Assembly (NCBI GenBank): GCA_038373865.1
Contig: JAXGGA010001580.1
Location: forward strand, 21,001 to 85,000
Length of the DNA stretch: 64,000 nt
Source of the DNA: Uloborus plumipes
Lineage: Eukaryota; Arthropoda; Arachnida; Araneae; Uloboridae
Direction of reading: 5' to 3'
In this document: positions 46,581 through 59,275 of the stretch, one piece after another
How the letters are laid out: every line of letters starts with the position of its first letter
Position numbering within the stretch: position 1 is the first letter of the stretch
Notes under the pieces: model-generated
What the model was told of the DNA's origin: nothing
Databases searched by the model: none
What the model saw: the letters and a program-made list of their open reading frames with translations, nothing else
Translations under genes and position numbers: made by a program

Positions 46581-46987
46581 AAATTCCCCATCTCAATACC
46601 CTACTTTCAAATTTTTAATTTTTCGATATTTATTTCATTTTTTTGTTTCTTTTTGACTTTTTTTTACTTGGCGATATTTTTTTTACTTGGCGATATTTTA
46701 TGGACTTGGCGACATTTTTTAGATGCATTAAGCCAATTTTAATGCTTTTTTCGTCTCTTTTATTTTTAACGGCAAAGTAGGCTAAAAAGTAGAAAATAAG
46801 TCGTGGCAGAAAAAAAAATCACTGATAAAATCAATATAAAAAGTAAACTTTACTACCCTTGGCTACCTATTTACCTCAGGGCGGGGAGTCTCGATGGGTA
46901 CTTAGATATTCGGCTTGTAAAAAAATTATGGCTGAGAAAATTACAATGAATCTATAATTACAGAAATGTTAAAATTTTATGCATGTA
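46581..46987 (+). repeat. 3' flank of the minisatellite element
   Basis: The block CCCATCTCAATACCCTACTTTCAA, then TTTTTCGATATTTATT, TTTTGACTTT, TTGGCGATATTTT and GCATTAA, ending near TAGGCTA at about 46783, recurs in inverse order at about 60205-60390. The minisatellite and this tail therefore belong to one mobile family. Confidence 0.6.
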
Positions 46988-47396
46988 CACTGCAAAAAAT
47001 GAACTGTTCTTTTTACAATATAATACTGGCAGCCGAGGTTCCAATTTAAAACTGTAAAATGCACATTAATAAACTGTAAAACTAGCAATTTTAGTTTCAT
47101 ACTGTAAAGTTAGAAATTTTACAGCTTATTACCGTAAATTTTAGCTGTATTATACTGTAAAAACAACAGTATAGTACTGACGCAGAGGTTCCAGTTTGAA
47201 ACTGCAAAAATGCACGGTAATAAACTGTAAAATTAGCAATTCTTAAGTTTATTACTATAAAATTAGCAATGTTACAGTTAAGTACTGTAAAAGTAGAAAT
47301 TTCCCGTTTATTACTGTAAAATTCGCAATTTTTACAGTTGATTACGATAAAATTAGCTGTATTATACTGTAAAAACAACATTCATTTTTTACAGTG
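46988..47396. repeat. ACTGTAAAAAATGAATG-type element, copy 2 (TIRs, TA flanks)
   Basis: CACTGCAAAAAATGAA at the left and TTCATTTTTTACAGTG at the right form terminal inverted repeats, each flanked by TA (46986-46987, 47397-47398). The interior is alternating CTGTAAAATTAGCAATTTT-like blocks in both directions. TA flanks suggest mobilisation by a Tc1/mariner-type enzyme (inference). Confidence 0.7.
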
Positions 47397-47454
47397 TATG
47401 CACTCAGCTTTTTTTTTTTTTTTTTTTTTCATCTTTCTTCTTTATCTTCTTGTA

Positions 47455-48745
47455 CCGTAAAATGGTGTGTATAGGAACAGCGGGGTCAATCGGAACAAAA
47501 CTTCCCGACCGTACAAAGAAATTCTTCATAAATATACTATTGGGTATTTTTCGCCATGAATTTTTTTTTAGAAAGGTAAGATCATAGGAAGTAGGAAAAA
47601 ATTACTTTTGTCAATCTGGCAACGCTACTGGCTTCTAAGGAGGGCTGCACGTGGAACGCTAGAAAACATCACATTTTTATGGACTGCAAAACTTTATATG
47701 CAAGAACAAACCTTCTTTTATTTAAAAACTAAAAGCGGTATGTTTCAATTATACATGTATCTGAACAGCAGAGTACCATATTAGAATTTACATTTTCTAT
47801 AAATTGTGTCATGAAAATGAAGAATTCTGAAAAATGCCATAGGGAAAAAAATTTGCGGGGTGAATCGGAACACTTAGTTCTGTTGTTCCAATTCAAACTT
47901 ATTTGAAGGAAACTGTTTGAAAAATCAAGATTCTAACCCCAATTCTTCTAATCAAGACAAGGACAAGGATTTATTACTGTTTATCCCTTCTCGTGAACAA
48001 CTAGATCTTAGAATGACAAAAAGTTGCAGATTTCAAAAGATTTTTTCTCCAGGAGACTTCTTTTTACTTAAAATACGCGGGGAAAGTCACATAGACTTTA
48101 TATAGCAAAAGGCCAGTACACAGACAGTCATGAATAAGCGTTAAAATCTTTCAGGACAATCCCCGAAATCCAGAGATTTCAAGAAACTAAAGAAAAGGCA
48201 GAGTTCATCCCAGAAGATGCTATGAAAAAACTTAAGCCAAGTCACAATTGCTAGTTTTAAGGACAAGTACATATTTGTGGACGACATGAGTGACTTCCAT
48301 TCATGTTAAATCTTTGTATTTCAATTCAAAAGCATTTCTTAAAATTACTTTTCATTTTTACTAAGTTCAAAATTATTTTGATTTTTGACAAATTATAAAC
48401 GTTTACTGGTATTGAAATTATACTTTTATTTGACAGTAATTATCTGTTCTTTATCTCCCCCATCAACATTACTCATGTTTGCGAGACCTATTACAGGTTA
48501 AATGGAAAAAAATAAAAATTTTAACATGTGTTCCGATTGACCCCTATCAGCGGGGTGATTCGGAACGCCCATAATTTCCTATATATTTCAATAATAACTG
48601 CTCAAAATGTTTTTTCTTTGCTTGGAATATCAAAAGCAAAGCAAGACCGAAGTTTTTACCCAGAAAATCAAACTTGAAAAAAATCTTTTAACTGCTTTTT
48701 TTGCAATCAAAGCTGAAAAGTGTTCCGATTCACCCCATTTTACGG
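47455..48745 (+). mobile_element. Decayed pogo-like DNA transposon (TA TSD)
   Basis: The termini are CCGTAAAATGG and CCATTTTACGG, with TA on both sides (47453-47454, 48746-48747). The motif GGGGTSAATCGGAAC recurs at about 47484, 47857 and, inverted or direct, at about 48533-48566 and 48722. An interior frame on + at about 47917-48105 reads FSPGDFFLLKIRGESHID then, in another frame, YIAKGQYTDS and (after a stop) PEDAMKKL. That arrangement resembles the C-terminus of pogo/jerky-type transposases. Fragments of its 3' end are at 56400-56693 and 60570-60888. Confidence 0.6.
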
Positions 48746-48747
48746 TA

Positions 48748-49415
48748 TGTATTTAACTACAAGCAACTTTCTTTGCATTAATGGAGTAGGTGGTACAAAC
48801 TGCCAGGCATTAACATTAGTATCTCCTTTTGAAGTCACTATCGTATGCTAAAAGACGTTTATCAAAACAAAAGACCCTCCAGACAAAAGACCACTGCATT
48901 TGCTTTGTGCGAAAATGAACACACCATAAAGTTCTCATGAACCCTTTTCATCCTTACAGCGAAATACTTCGCTGTCTTTATGAACCTCTGCCAAGTATCA
49001 AACCTGAAACGAAAGATATCAAATCCAGACCCTGGAACAGTAACGCAATAATCAGGCGATACACACCATATATCACATTAAGCTCATTCCGAGGAAAACA
49101 AAGGAAACTAAAAAAATGACTTTCTTTCACCAGCGCCTTTTGTTCCCGATGTCCCTCGGCCGAGCCATCATGCGCAGGGACGTTGCTAGATGGTCAATTA
49201 ATCACCAGGAGAGAGACCAACAACTGCTGCTAATATCTCTTGTGGTATGCTCAGAACATATATTACTATCTTTCAGGATAACTATTTCTTTTCAATTGCT
49301 CAAGAAAATATCATACATCAGTTTGAGACACTGGGATACAGTTGATTGTGATAAATACAAGCTTCATTGTGAACAACATATAACAACTTGACACTAAATA
49401 ACAATGTAAAACAGA

Positions 49416-49416
<1 letters not shown>
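48748..49416 (+). other. Unassigned region with two short open frames
   Basis: Frames at 48937-49119 and 49116-49391 (+) lie in a patch less AT-rich than its surroundings (CCCTCGGCCGAGCCATCATGCG near 49155). No domain recognised on either strand. It could be a promoter or 5' UTR region, or a repeat. Confidence 0.25.

Positions 49417-49458
<42 letters not shown>
49417..49458. repeat. (TA)n microsatellite, left part
   Basis: A TA tract of about 40 bp broken by TG. Together with 50677-50798 it formed one tract before the Tc1-like element inserted. Confidence 0.9.
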
Positions 49459-51630
<2,172 letters not shown>

Positions 51631-52137
51631 TAGCCAAGAATGCAGAAAAGCTGGTAGCTAAATAGATAATTTGCAATAAAAAATACATTGCGGTCCTAAA
51701 TTGAGATAAAAACTATCCTATCATTTAAGTTATCCAAACTGAAACTGCGTGCAAAATTTGGCTAAAATCGGTTCAGTAGCTGAGGAGTCCATTGGACACA
51801 AACACAGAGACACGTAATTTTTATATATTATAAGAAAGGTTATTACTTGTTTACTGCGCTCCAGAAGCTGCCAGAACGTGTGCTTTATGTCGCTCAGCCA
51901 TGGAGGTGTCAAAAAAAAAGGCTTAGTAAAAAGGCTTAGCCAAGAACACAGAAAAGCTGGTAGCTAAATACATAATTTGCAATAAAAAATATATTGCGGT
52001 CCTAAATTGAGATAAAAACTATCCTATCATTTAAATTGGACCAAACTGAAACTGCGTGTAAAATTTGGTTAAAATCGGTTCAGTAGCTGAGGAGTCCATT
52101 AGCCACAAACACAGGGACACGTAATTTTTATATATTA
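51631..52137. repeat. About 200-bp sequence in two direct copies
   Basis: 51631-51828 and 51937-52137 share TAGCCAAGAA, TTTGCAATAAAAAATA, GAGATAAAAACTATCC, AAAATCGGTTCAGTAGCTG and GACACGTAATTTTTATATAT with few changes. A block of about 110 bp (CTCCAGAAGCTGCCAGAACG region) lies between. The AAAATCGGTTCAGTAGCTG plus ACACAAACACAGA tail resembles the 3' ends of several arthropod repeats. The family is not certain. Confidence 0.8.

Positions 52138-52229
<92 letters not shown>
52138..52229. repeat. (AT)n microsatellite, about 90 bp
   Basis: Pure AT tract between the 200-bp repeat and the Helitron-like element. Confidence 0.95.
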
Positions 52230-52231
<2 letters not shown>

Positions 52232-52439
52232 CTACTATTAAAATCTGTCCGCGTCTGTCTGTCTGTCTGTCCGTCTGAAGCTTGAACTCCTCAAAAACCG
52301 CTGAGCGTAGAGAATCAAACATAATACCATTCGATTCGAAATTTTCTAAGGAAGACAATAAGACCAACCGCGTAATTGTACGACGTTAATTAGCTGAGAT
52401 ATTAATTAAAACTTTAATTAAATTCTTTGCACTTTTAAA

Positions 52440-53110
52440 ATTCCAAGACATTTATTTCTTTCCGTTGCCATTTTAAATTAAAGCGTTAATTAAATTATTG
52501 AACTATTTAAAATTCCGTCTGAAGCTTGTACTCCTCAAAAACCCCTGAGCGTAAAGAATCAAACATAATACCATTCGATTCGAAATTTTCTAAGGAAGAC
52601 AATAAGACCAACCGCGTAATTGTACGACGTTAAATAGCTGAGATATTAATTAAAACGTTAATTAAATTCTTTGCACTTTTAAAATTCCAAGACATTTATT
52701 TCTTTCAGTTGCCATTTTAAATTAAAGCGTTAGTTAAATTATTGCACTATTTTAAATTCCAAAATTTTATTTCTTACCGTTGCCATTTTAAATTAAAGCG
52801 TTAATTAAACTATTGAACTATTTAAAATTACAAGACATTTATTTCTTTCAGTCGCCATTTTAAATTAAAGCGTTAATTAAATTATTGCACTATTTAAAAT
52901 TCCAAGACTTTTATTTCTTGCCGTTGCCATTTTGAATTAAAACGGTAATTAAATTATTGAACTATTTAAAATTCCAAGACTTTTATTTCTTTCCGTAGCC
53001 ATTTTAAATTAAAGCGTTAATTAAATTATCGAACTATTTAAAATTCCAAGACATTTATTTCTTACCGTTGCCATTTTAAATTAAAACGTTAAACAAATTA
53101 TTGAACTCTT
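52440..53110 (+). repeat. Tandem array, about 65-75 bp unit
   Basis: Units of AAAATTCCAAGACATTTATT, CTTTCCGTTGCCATTTT and AAATTAAAGCGTTAATTAAA recur about nine times. Inside the Helitron-like element. Confidence 0.9.
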
Positions 53111-53504
53111 TAAAATTAAATAGTGTTATTTCTTTCCATTGTCATTTTGAATACGTGTTACAACAAACTTCTAACAATTGTTTTTATTCTAATTATTAAT
53201 GACTTATATTTTTTCTCTGGTATACCATTTTGAAAATGTGTTTTTAAATGAAATTGCAATTGCTGTTTTTAGAATGGAATTTTTTTGGCTGCGATCCAAA
53301 TATTAAACGAACTTTTTCGTTTAGAATTTTGCAATTAATTTTACAGGAAGAAAGCGGTTTGGAAATAATTGTTTTTGGTAAGGAATTTTATTTGTTATTT
53401 AGGGAGAGTGCTAAGTATGCGCTACTTGACGTCGTCTTTTTTTTTTTTTTTTTGAGGAAGCATGTGCAAATAATTCGATTGATTCTTTGATCCATTAAAA
53501 CTTT

Positions 53505-53825
53505 TTAGCGAGCCGCTTTAGCGGGGAGTAATTTGTTGGAACTTTCCTTTGTACTTTAAAGGAGAGCCTCCTTGGCGGCGAATAGTTTATTGAAACTTTC
53601 CTCGCTACTGTAAAGGCGAGCCACCTTGACGGCGAGTAAACTGTTTAAAGTTTCCTCATTACTTTAAAGGCGAGCCTCCTTGGTGGCGAGTAGTTTGTTG
53701 AAACTGTCCTCGCTACTTTAAAGGCGAGTCGCCTTGGCGGCGAGTAGGTTATTTAAACTTCCCGCACTACTTCAAAGGCGAGCCGCCTTGGCGGCGAGTA
53801 GTTTTCTCAAACTTCCTTCACTACT
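53505..53825 (+). repeat. Tandem array, about 60 bp unit (GCGAGCCGCCTTGGCGG)
   Basis: Units contain GGCGAGCCGCCTTGGCGGCG, a small GC palindrome, then AGTAGTTT and CTTCCTCGCTACTTTAAA. Six copies with drift. Single copies of the same block occur in the fragment at 37345-38020. Confidence 0.9.
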
Positions 53826-53873
53826 TTACTGCCCGTGCAACGCCGGGCCACGCAGCTAGTATATATATATATA

Positions 53874-54113
53874 TCGTCGACACCATGCTAAAATTACGAA
53901 TGTGAAAATTGGCACTTTTCAGGAGAGCCAAAACACTGAATATAATTTTTTCCCACCTGACGTGTTTGGTTATTTTCAATTTTGAAATTTCTATAGATAT
54001 CTTTAAGTGTAAAACTATCGTTCGAAGGTATTCTTTTAATTTTCATTATTTGTAAAATTCGAACTTGAAAAACACGATTTTTCACATTCGTTATTTTAGC
54101 ATGGTGCCGACGA
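53874..54113. mobile_element. 240-bp MITE with about 38-bp TIRs
   Basis: TCGTCGACACCATGCTAAAA (continuing TTACGAATGTGAAAA) at the left pairs with the inverse at the right, ending TTTTAGCATGGTGCCGACGA. There are two or three mismatches over about 38 bp. It is inserted in a TA tract, fitting a TA target, and lies only 15 bp from the Helitron terminus. No coding capacity. Confidence 0.85.
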
Positions 54114-54235
54114 TATATATATATCCATGGTTTTCTTTAAAATTATAGAATGGTATAAATATTTTCTTAGATTATCAGATCTTCACATTGAAAAGTGTTT
54201 AAAATTGGTATAGTGTACTCGTATTTTTTCAATAA

Positions 54236-54505
54236 TCGTGTATTTCTTTAATAGTTTATGTAGAATGTACAGTAACAGAAAATTGTTCATTTTGCATTCC
54301 TGTAAGTTGAAAAGAGAAAATTGTATTATTACTGTATAAGCATTTTTGGTTTAATAAACCCTACAATATTTTTAACAAGCTTGTATAACTTTAATAGTTC
54401 GTATAGAATGTACTTTAACAGAAAATTGTTCACTTTTCCCTTTTTCCAGTAAGTGGAAAAGATACATTACTACTGTACAAGCATTTTTTAGTTTAATAAA
54501 GCTTA
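54236..54505. repeat. Tandem duplication, about 145 bp
   Basis: TTTAATAGTT...GTAGAATGTACAGTAACAG and AGAAAATTGTTCA through TTTAATAAA recur with drift at about 54250-54355 and 54395-54500. Confidence 0.65.
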
Positions 54506-55686
54506 AACATTATCCAAGTGATTTTCTGACCTTTTAGATTAGCATTTATGAAATTTCGTAATAAAGTAGTTAAACACAAATAATATTCAAAAGACTGAAA
54601 ATGCATTATCCCCCATTTCGATTTAATCCCCCTTTCCCCTCTTTAAAACATTATAATAAGGCTTTAAATAAATGTGTTGTACTAAATTTATATTAGTTTT
54701 ACCCAATGATTTAGAAAAATCATTTAGAAATTCATTTATTTACAGACTTTACTTTGTGAAACGTTGCTGTTTACATTTGTTTAGAATTCGAAATGAAACA
54801 AATACGCATTTTGAAATTTAGTTTAAATTATTTAATCATCTTTATTCATATATGTTGTATTTATGTATTGGTTTCCTGCCCATAAATATGCAACAAGTGA
54901 ATATTTTATGAGTTTCACTCGAATGAATGCTAATTACTTCCATGACTCTTTTAATACTAAAAGAGTCTCTTTTTAATTAATTATACAAATCATTATTAAA
55001 TTCGGCTAAAATGGTTCAAATACCAATAGAAATGATTCGTAGATTTTTAGCCATCATAAGAAGTTTCAAAGAAATATCTCCATCGAGTATATTACGGTAC
55101 ATTAATTAGCTAGCTTCATCTTATAAGAATTTTGAATGAGTTCAAAATGGTTTTAATTGCCTAAGAATGTCATTTTAGAGAGTCAGAATTAATTTTAATT
55201 TATATTCATAGAAATATTAGTTTTTTAATAATGAGAGATTAGTGAAAATATATAAAGTGATTTGTTTTATTGTTTCTGTCGTATACTTGCCCTTATAAAG
55301 ACGCTGGTTTTTAATTTTAATTTTTAAAAAAGTTAAACAAACAAAGTCTGATAAAAAAAGTTATATAATTATAACTTGTTTTTCCGTCTTACAGAATTCG
55401 ATTTCTTCACGAGCGATTTTTTATATTCATAAATATTAACTCTATGAATCAGATGAGAGATCAAATGGAATTGAAGAGCATTGATAGCAACCTTTAAAAG
55501 TTGGAAAGTGGAAACAAGTTAAGTCAAAAAAGTATATTTTCAAATGTCAAAAAGAAAATGGAGAAATATCAAAAAAGTATATTTTCATGCCATCATTATT
55601 TCCCATGATGTAGAGTAACGTGAAATGAAATTTAAAAATACAGTGAAAGTTTTTTTATTCCGGAGAGAGATGATGTTTAGAAGTAT
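54506..55686. other. AT-rich, no gene recognised
   Basis: Nothing above background on either strand. The open frames are short and AT-driven. Confidence 0.5.
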
Positions 55687-56247
55687 AGGGTGGTTATAAA
55701 TTAACGTGAGGTGCTTGAAGCCTTCTAGAGCGTGAAGTACTGAGGGAAACATAGCTTTTGTGAAGTTGTAAAACTGAATACGATGCACAACATTTTCCAC
55801 GCAGCTCGTAACATATAATTGATTTCTATGACTTTTAACGTTACAATATCTTTTAAACTTGCTGTGTCAGAAATATGTCTTTGATACTGTACACTTTTCA
55901 GCTATCCCAATTACCAAAAATCACATGGATTGAGATCGGGCGACCTTGGGGATCATACCGGAAATTCTACGGCGATGATATTGAATCTCATTTGCAAATA
56001 ACAATCATTTTTTCTTTGCGAACTTGCTTTGTACAGCATTTTTATCAAATTTTATTCGCTATATATAGAGTAATACACTGTTACAGCGCCAAATTTCCCC
56101 CTAATGGCAATTTTTAAACCTTTTTTTTTTTTCAGAAATCAAAATCCCATGGTCTCATATGTGCGCCCATGAAATTTGACAATATCTTGCCCAGTACTTC
56201 GCGCGCTAGAGGGTTCCAAATACATCACGTTAATTTATAACCACCCT
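55687..56247 (-). mobile_element. Mariner-type non-autonomous element with transposase remnant
   Basis: AGGGTGGTTATAAATTAACG at the left and its inverse ending CCACCCT at the right are terminal repeats over about 23 bp. On the minus strand the interior (about 55914-55945) reads PRSPDLNPCDFW, the SPDLNPCDFFLWG-type motif around the last catalytic residue of mariner transposases, followed by a stop. It is thus an internally deleted derivative of a mariner family. Confidence 0.72.
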
Positions 56248-56399
56248 GTGAGGCATCGTAAACAGTGCTAGACATTCCTGGCCCTGAGATGAATCAAGAG
56301 GACAATATTGCTTTCTAGAAATGTTTATATACGAATTGTTTTTTCATTAATGAACTAAAGTACGAAACTACTACTTAATAATTCGTGAAATTAAAAAAA

Positions 56400-56693
56400 G
56401 CATGACAATTTTTACCCCACTGGTTACCTATTTTCCCATGAGTCATTGACAACACATTTTGTACTTTCTTTATCAGTACCACTATTTTGTTTTTACCAAG
56501 ATATTTCGCTTTAAATATCATGAAGAAGAGTCATTTGCATATCCTGGACAATTTATTCACTGTTTAAGTCAAGATATTTTTGTTGTCAAAGCCTGATAGT
56601 AAAACTGCTCTTTTTTGACTCTTTTTACCCCAGCTGAAATTACTTTTTTTACAATCAAAGATGAAAAGTGTATCGTCTCACTCCGTTTTACGG
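56400..56693 (+). mobile_element. 3' fragment of the pogo-like element
   Basis: It ends ACAATCAAAGATGAAAAGTG, then CTCCGTTTTACGG and TA, matching the right end of 47455-48745. The left end is truncated. Confidence 0.65.
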
Positions 56694-56889
56694 TACTTTA
56701 AATTATATCATAGTGAACTATTTAGTATAGTGAAAGTAATATTGATTTTTCAATTTTTGGTGCTTTATTGTTGTATTTATAAAATTCTTTAATTAAATTA
56801 AATAATACGTGTTAGCATTATGTGGATTTTACTAGCTCAGTAATTGGGTTATTTTGACAACCAAAAATATTGATGTTGACGAAATTAAT

Positions 56890-57839
56890 TTCCTTATACA
56901 GCCTGGTGATCTAACGTATTTTAAATCGATCGATACTGTTGTTGATAAAAATGAAATTGCATTTTCCAACTAAATTTTTAAATTTTCTAGATATACACGA
57001 AATGCCACTACATAATCCTCGGTTGAAGATTAGTTCACCTGTTATTCTTCTGCGTAGTTTGAATTCACCTCAAATATATAACGGTAAACGTTTGGTCATC
57101 AAAAGGATTACTGGAAATAATCTTGAAGCAAAGATTTTGACTAAAATGTTTAAAGGAGAAGTGGTCCTGTTTTCCACGTATTCCAGTTATATCGTCAGAA
57201 TCTACGATACCCTTCAGAAGACTTCGGTTTCGTTTAGCTTTCTCCATGTCAATAAATAAATATCAATGCCAAAAAAAAACTTCCATTTGTGGTTCAGATT
57301 TATAAAAATCTACGTTTTTCCCATGAACAACTACATGTTGCTTGCTCACGTGTGGGAAAACTATCAAATCTATTTGTGTGATTTAGATACAGATTATCCA
57401 AGAATATTGTGCATCGATGAGTTTTAAAATAATTTAAAATATACAATGTTTATAATTCAATATTATTGTTGAAAATTAAAAATTTTATCTGCCCCCCTGC
57501 TTACCTCAGTTATCAAATAAAACGTTACATGTTATCAACTAGCATGTTATCAAGTAACTAACAACTTTGTAATTTACTCATTTGTTACAAGATTGAACAA
57601 AAAATTAATAAAAGCTAAAATTTAAAATTTTATGTTGATTTGTGCTTTATAAGAACCCAATGAAACTTTTTATCTTTAGTTTTGACCTTATGCTTAAATC
57701 TCAACATAGTAGTTTTTTATACTGCTGATAAGTTTTCGTTTTCATCCGTAAAAAAATAATTTAATTGTATTGATTAGTGTACCACAACATAATTTTTATG
57801 TTTACATTAGCCACAACAACGCGTGATCGGGTCTGCTAG
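56890..57839 (+). mobile_element. Helitron fragment, 3' end
   Basis: It ends CCACAACAACGCGTGATCGG, GTCTG and CTAG (57836-57839) followed by T, matching the minus-strand end at 50799 with a few changes. It carries a decayed helicase frame. The 5' part is lost. Confidence 0.72.
56996..57420 (+). pseudogene. Helitron helicase C-terminal remnant, frameshifted
   Basis: The frame reads EMPLHNPRLKISSPVILLRS, LVIKRITGN and FKGEVVLF, parallel to the better copy at 51190-51625. It then shifts frame before the INKSQGQ and FSHGQLYVACSRV motifs, which are only traceable as fragments (NNYMLLAHVWENYQIYL). It is more diverged than the 51190 copy, so older. Confidence 0.75.
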
Positions 57840-57954
57840 TTTATTGTGAAACTGTTTGACACTCTAAAGCATTGCATTATACAGTATTTTTTTCCTCCAC
57901 ATGTTCCTTATTTTGAAGCCGTGTATGATAATCTATGTTTTTAAAAACAAGCGG

Positions 57955-58410
57955 CTTTAAAATAATACAAATGTATGCAATACACCGCCAACTCGACCAT
58001 TTCGATCCATGGGCAGCTGTTTCGAGCTTATTCTGCTCTCATCAGCATGGAATACGAAAATAGTCGAGTTGGAGGCAAAAATCCTCTTATATAGCAAAGA
58101 GAGCCAAAAAAACTGGTAGCTAATGGGAAAGTAGAAATACCAGCAAGCGACCGCACTTAGTACGGCACAACTCGTAAATTTTTTAGGCAGAGCGCAAGGT
58201 ATAAAGCAGTGAGTAACCGCCCCTAAGTAAGGGCTAAGGCAGAAACATGCAATACACCGTCAACTCGACCATTTCGATCCATGGACAGCTGGACATGGAC
58301 ATGGACCAATAATCTCGAAACAGCTGTCCATTGATCGAAATGGTCGAGTTGGTGGTGTATTGCATGTTTCTGCCTTAGCCCTTGCTTAGGGGCGGTTACT
58401 CACTGCTTAA
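57955..58410 (-). repeat. Penelope-like retroelement fragments carrying hammerhead sequences
   Basis: Three partial copies of one sequence: minus strand about 57960-58075 (complete ribozyme), minus strand about 58205-58292 (3' half onwards), and plus strand about 58320-58406 (3' half onwards). The last two are mirror images sharing GTGTATTGCATGTTTCTGCC and GGGGCGGTTACTCACTGC. Hammerhead ribozymes of this type are known from the terminal repeats of Penelope-like elements, so assignment to that class is inferred from the ribozyme. No reverse transcriptase is present. Confidence 0.6.
57988..58072 (-). ncRNA. Type I hammerhead ribozyme
   Basis: Read on the minus strand, 5' to 3': stem I 5' strand CCAACTCGAC, UUUCG, CCAUG; core CUGAUGA; stem II GAGC-loop AGAAUAA-GCUC; core GAAA; a very short stem III CAG/CUG without loop; then the cleavage region; then stem I 3' strand CAUGG, CGAAA, GUCGAGUUGG. 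The three stem I blocks pair 5, 5 and 10 bp. All invariant core bases are present. The base after CUG is C here but T in the two partial copies (CAGCTGTCCAT), where it would pair with the last A of GAAA before the cleaved C. This copy may therefore be weakened. Confidence 0.85.
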
Positions 58411-58439
58411 TACAAATGTAATTAAAACTGCATTTTTTT

Positions 58440-59275
58440 CTTCAGTCCCAATTCGAAAAACTATTTTAATTGTTTCTTTTACTGCATATTTTTCTCTAAA
58501 GTAAATACTTTGCTTTTTTTTTTAGCAAATCATATTTTTCATTTTGATCAAACTGAAAAAAAACCTTGCATACACTATAAAACATCCCAGCTTTACACGA
58601 ACTAACGAAGACGTTTAGTGTGCCGCAGTGAGTAAATTCAATATTTCTTCCTTCAGTCCCAATTCTAATTAAACAATTAAAATTGTTTCTTTTACTGCAT
58701 ATTTTTCTCTAGTTTAAATGCTTTCGTTTTTTCAGCAAATCACATTTTTCATTTTGACCAAACTGAAAAGAAACCTTGCATACACTATAAAACATCCCAA
58801 CTTTACACGAATTAACGAAGACGTTTAGTGTGCCGCAGTGAGTAAATTCAATATTTCTTCCTTCAGTCCCAATTCTAATTAAACAATTAAAATTGTTTCT
58901 TTTACTGCATATTTTTCTCTAGTTTAAATGCTTTCGTTTTTTCAGCAAATCACATTTTTCATTTTGACCAAACTGAAAAGAAACCGTGCATATACTATAA
59001 AACATCCCAACTTTACACGAATTAACGAAGACGTTTAGTGTGCCGCAGTGAGTAAATTCAATATTTCTTCCTTCAGTCCCAATTCTAATTAAACGATTAA
59101 AATTGTTTCTTTTACTGCATATTTTTCTCTAGTTTAAATGCTTTCGTTTTTTCAGCAAATCACATTTTTCATTTTGACCAAACTGAAAAGAAACCTTGCA
59201 TACACTATAAAACATCCCAACTTTACACGAATTAACGAAGACGTTTAGTATGCCGCCAGTGAGTAAATTCAATAA
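58440..59275. repeat. Satellite, 210-bp unit, four copies
   Basis: CTTCAGTCCCAATTC starts units at 58440, 58651, 58861 and 59071. The last three are almost identical and the first is more diverged. Each unit contains CACTATAAAACATCCCAAC and AACGAAGACGTTTAGTGTG. No open frame, no hammerhead core. Confidence 0.95.

Larger units (their letters stand above)
52230..53859 (+). mobile_element. Non-autonomous Helitron-like element with two internal tandem arrays
   Basis: It begins after an AT tract with TACTACTATTAAAATCTGTC and a CTGTCTGTCTGTC run. It ends with the hairpin GCCCG-TGCAACGC-CGGGC (about 53831-53848) followed by CACGCAG and CTAG at 53856-53859, again against TATATA. There is no helicase. 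Terminal structure and target preference are those of Helitrons. The exact 5' base is uncertain. Confidence 0.75.

Noticed and set aside
46027..46618. Two frames with repeating FERFNVERKIVQI and PTDRPTDR motifs
   Set aside because: Translations of the 145-bp minisatellite and the GACC/GACA tract.
58440..59275. Hammerhead ribozyme inside the 210-bp satellite
   Set aside because: No CUGAUGA or paired GAAA core found in either strand of the unit.
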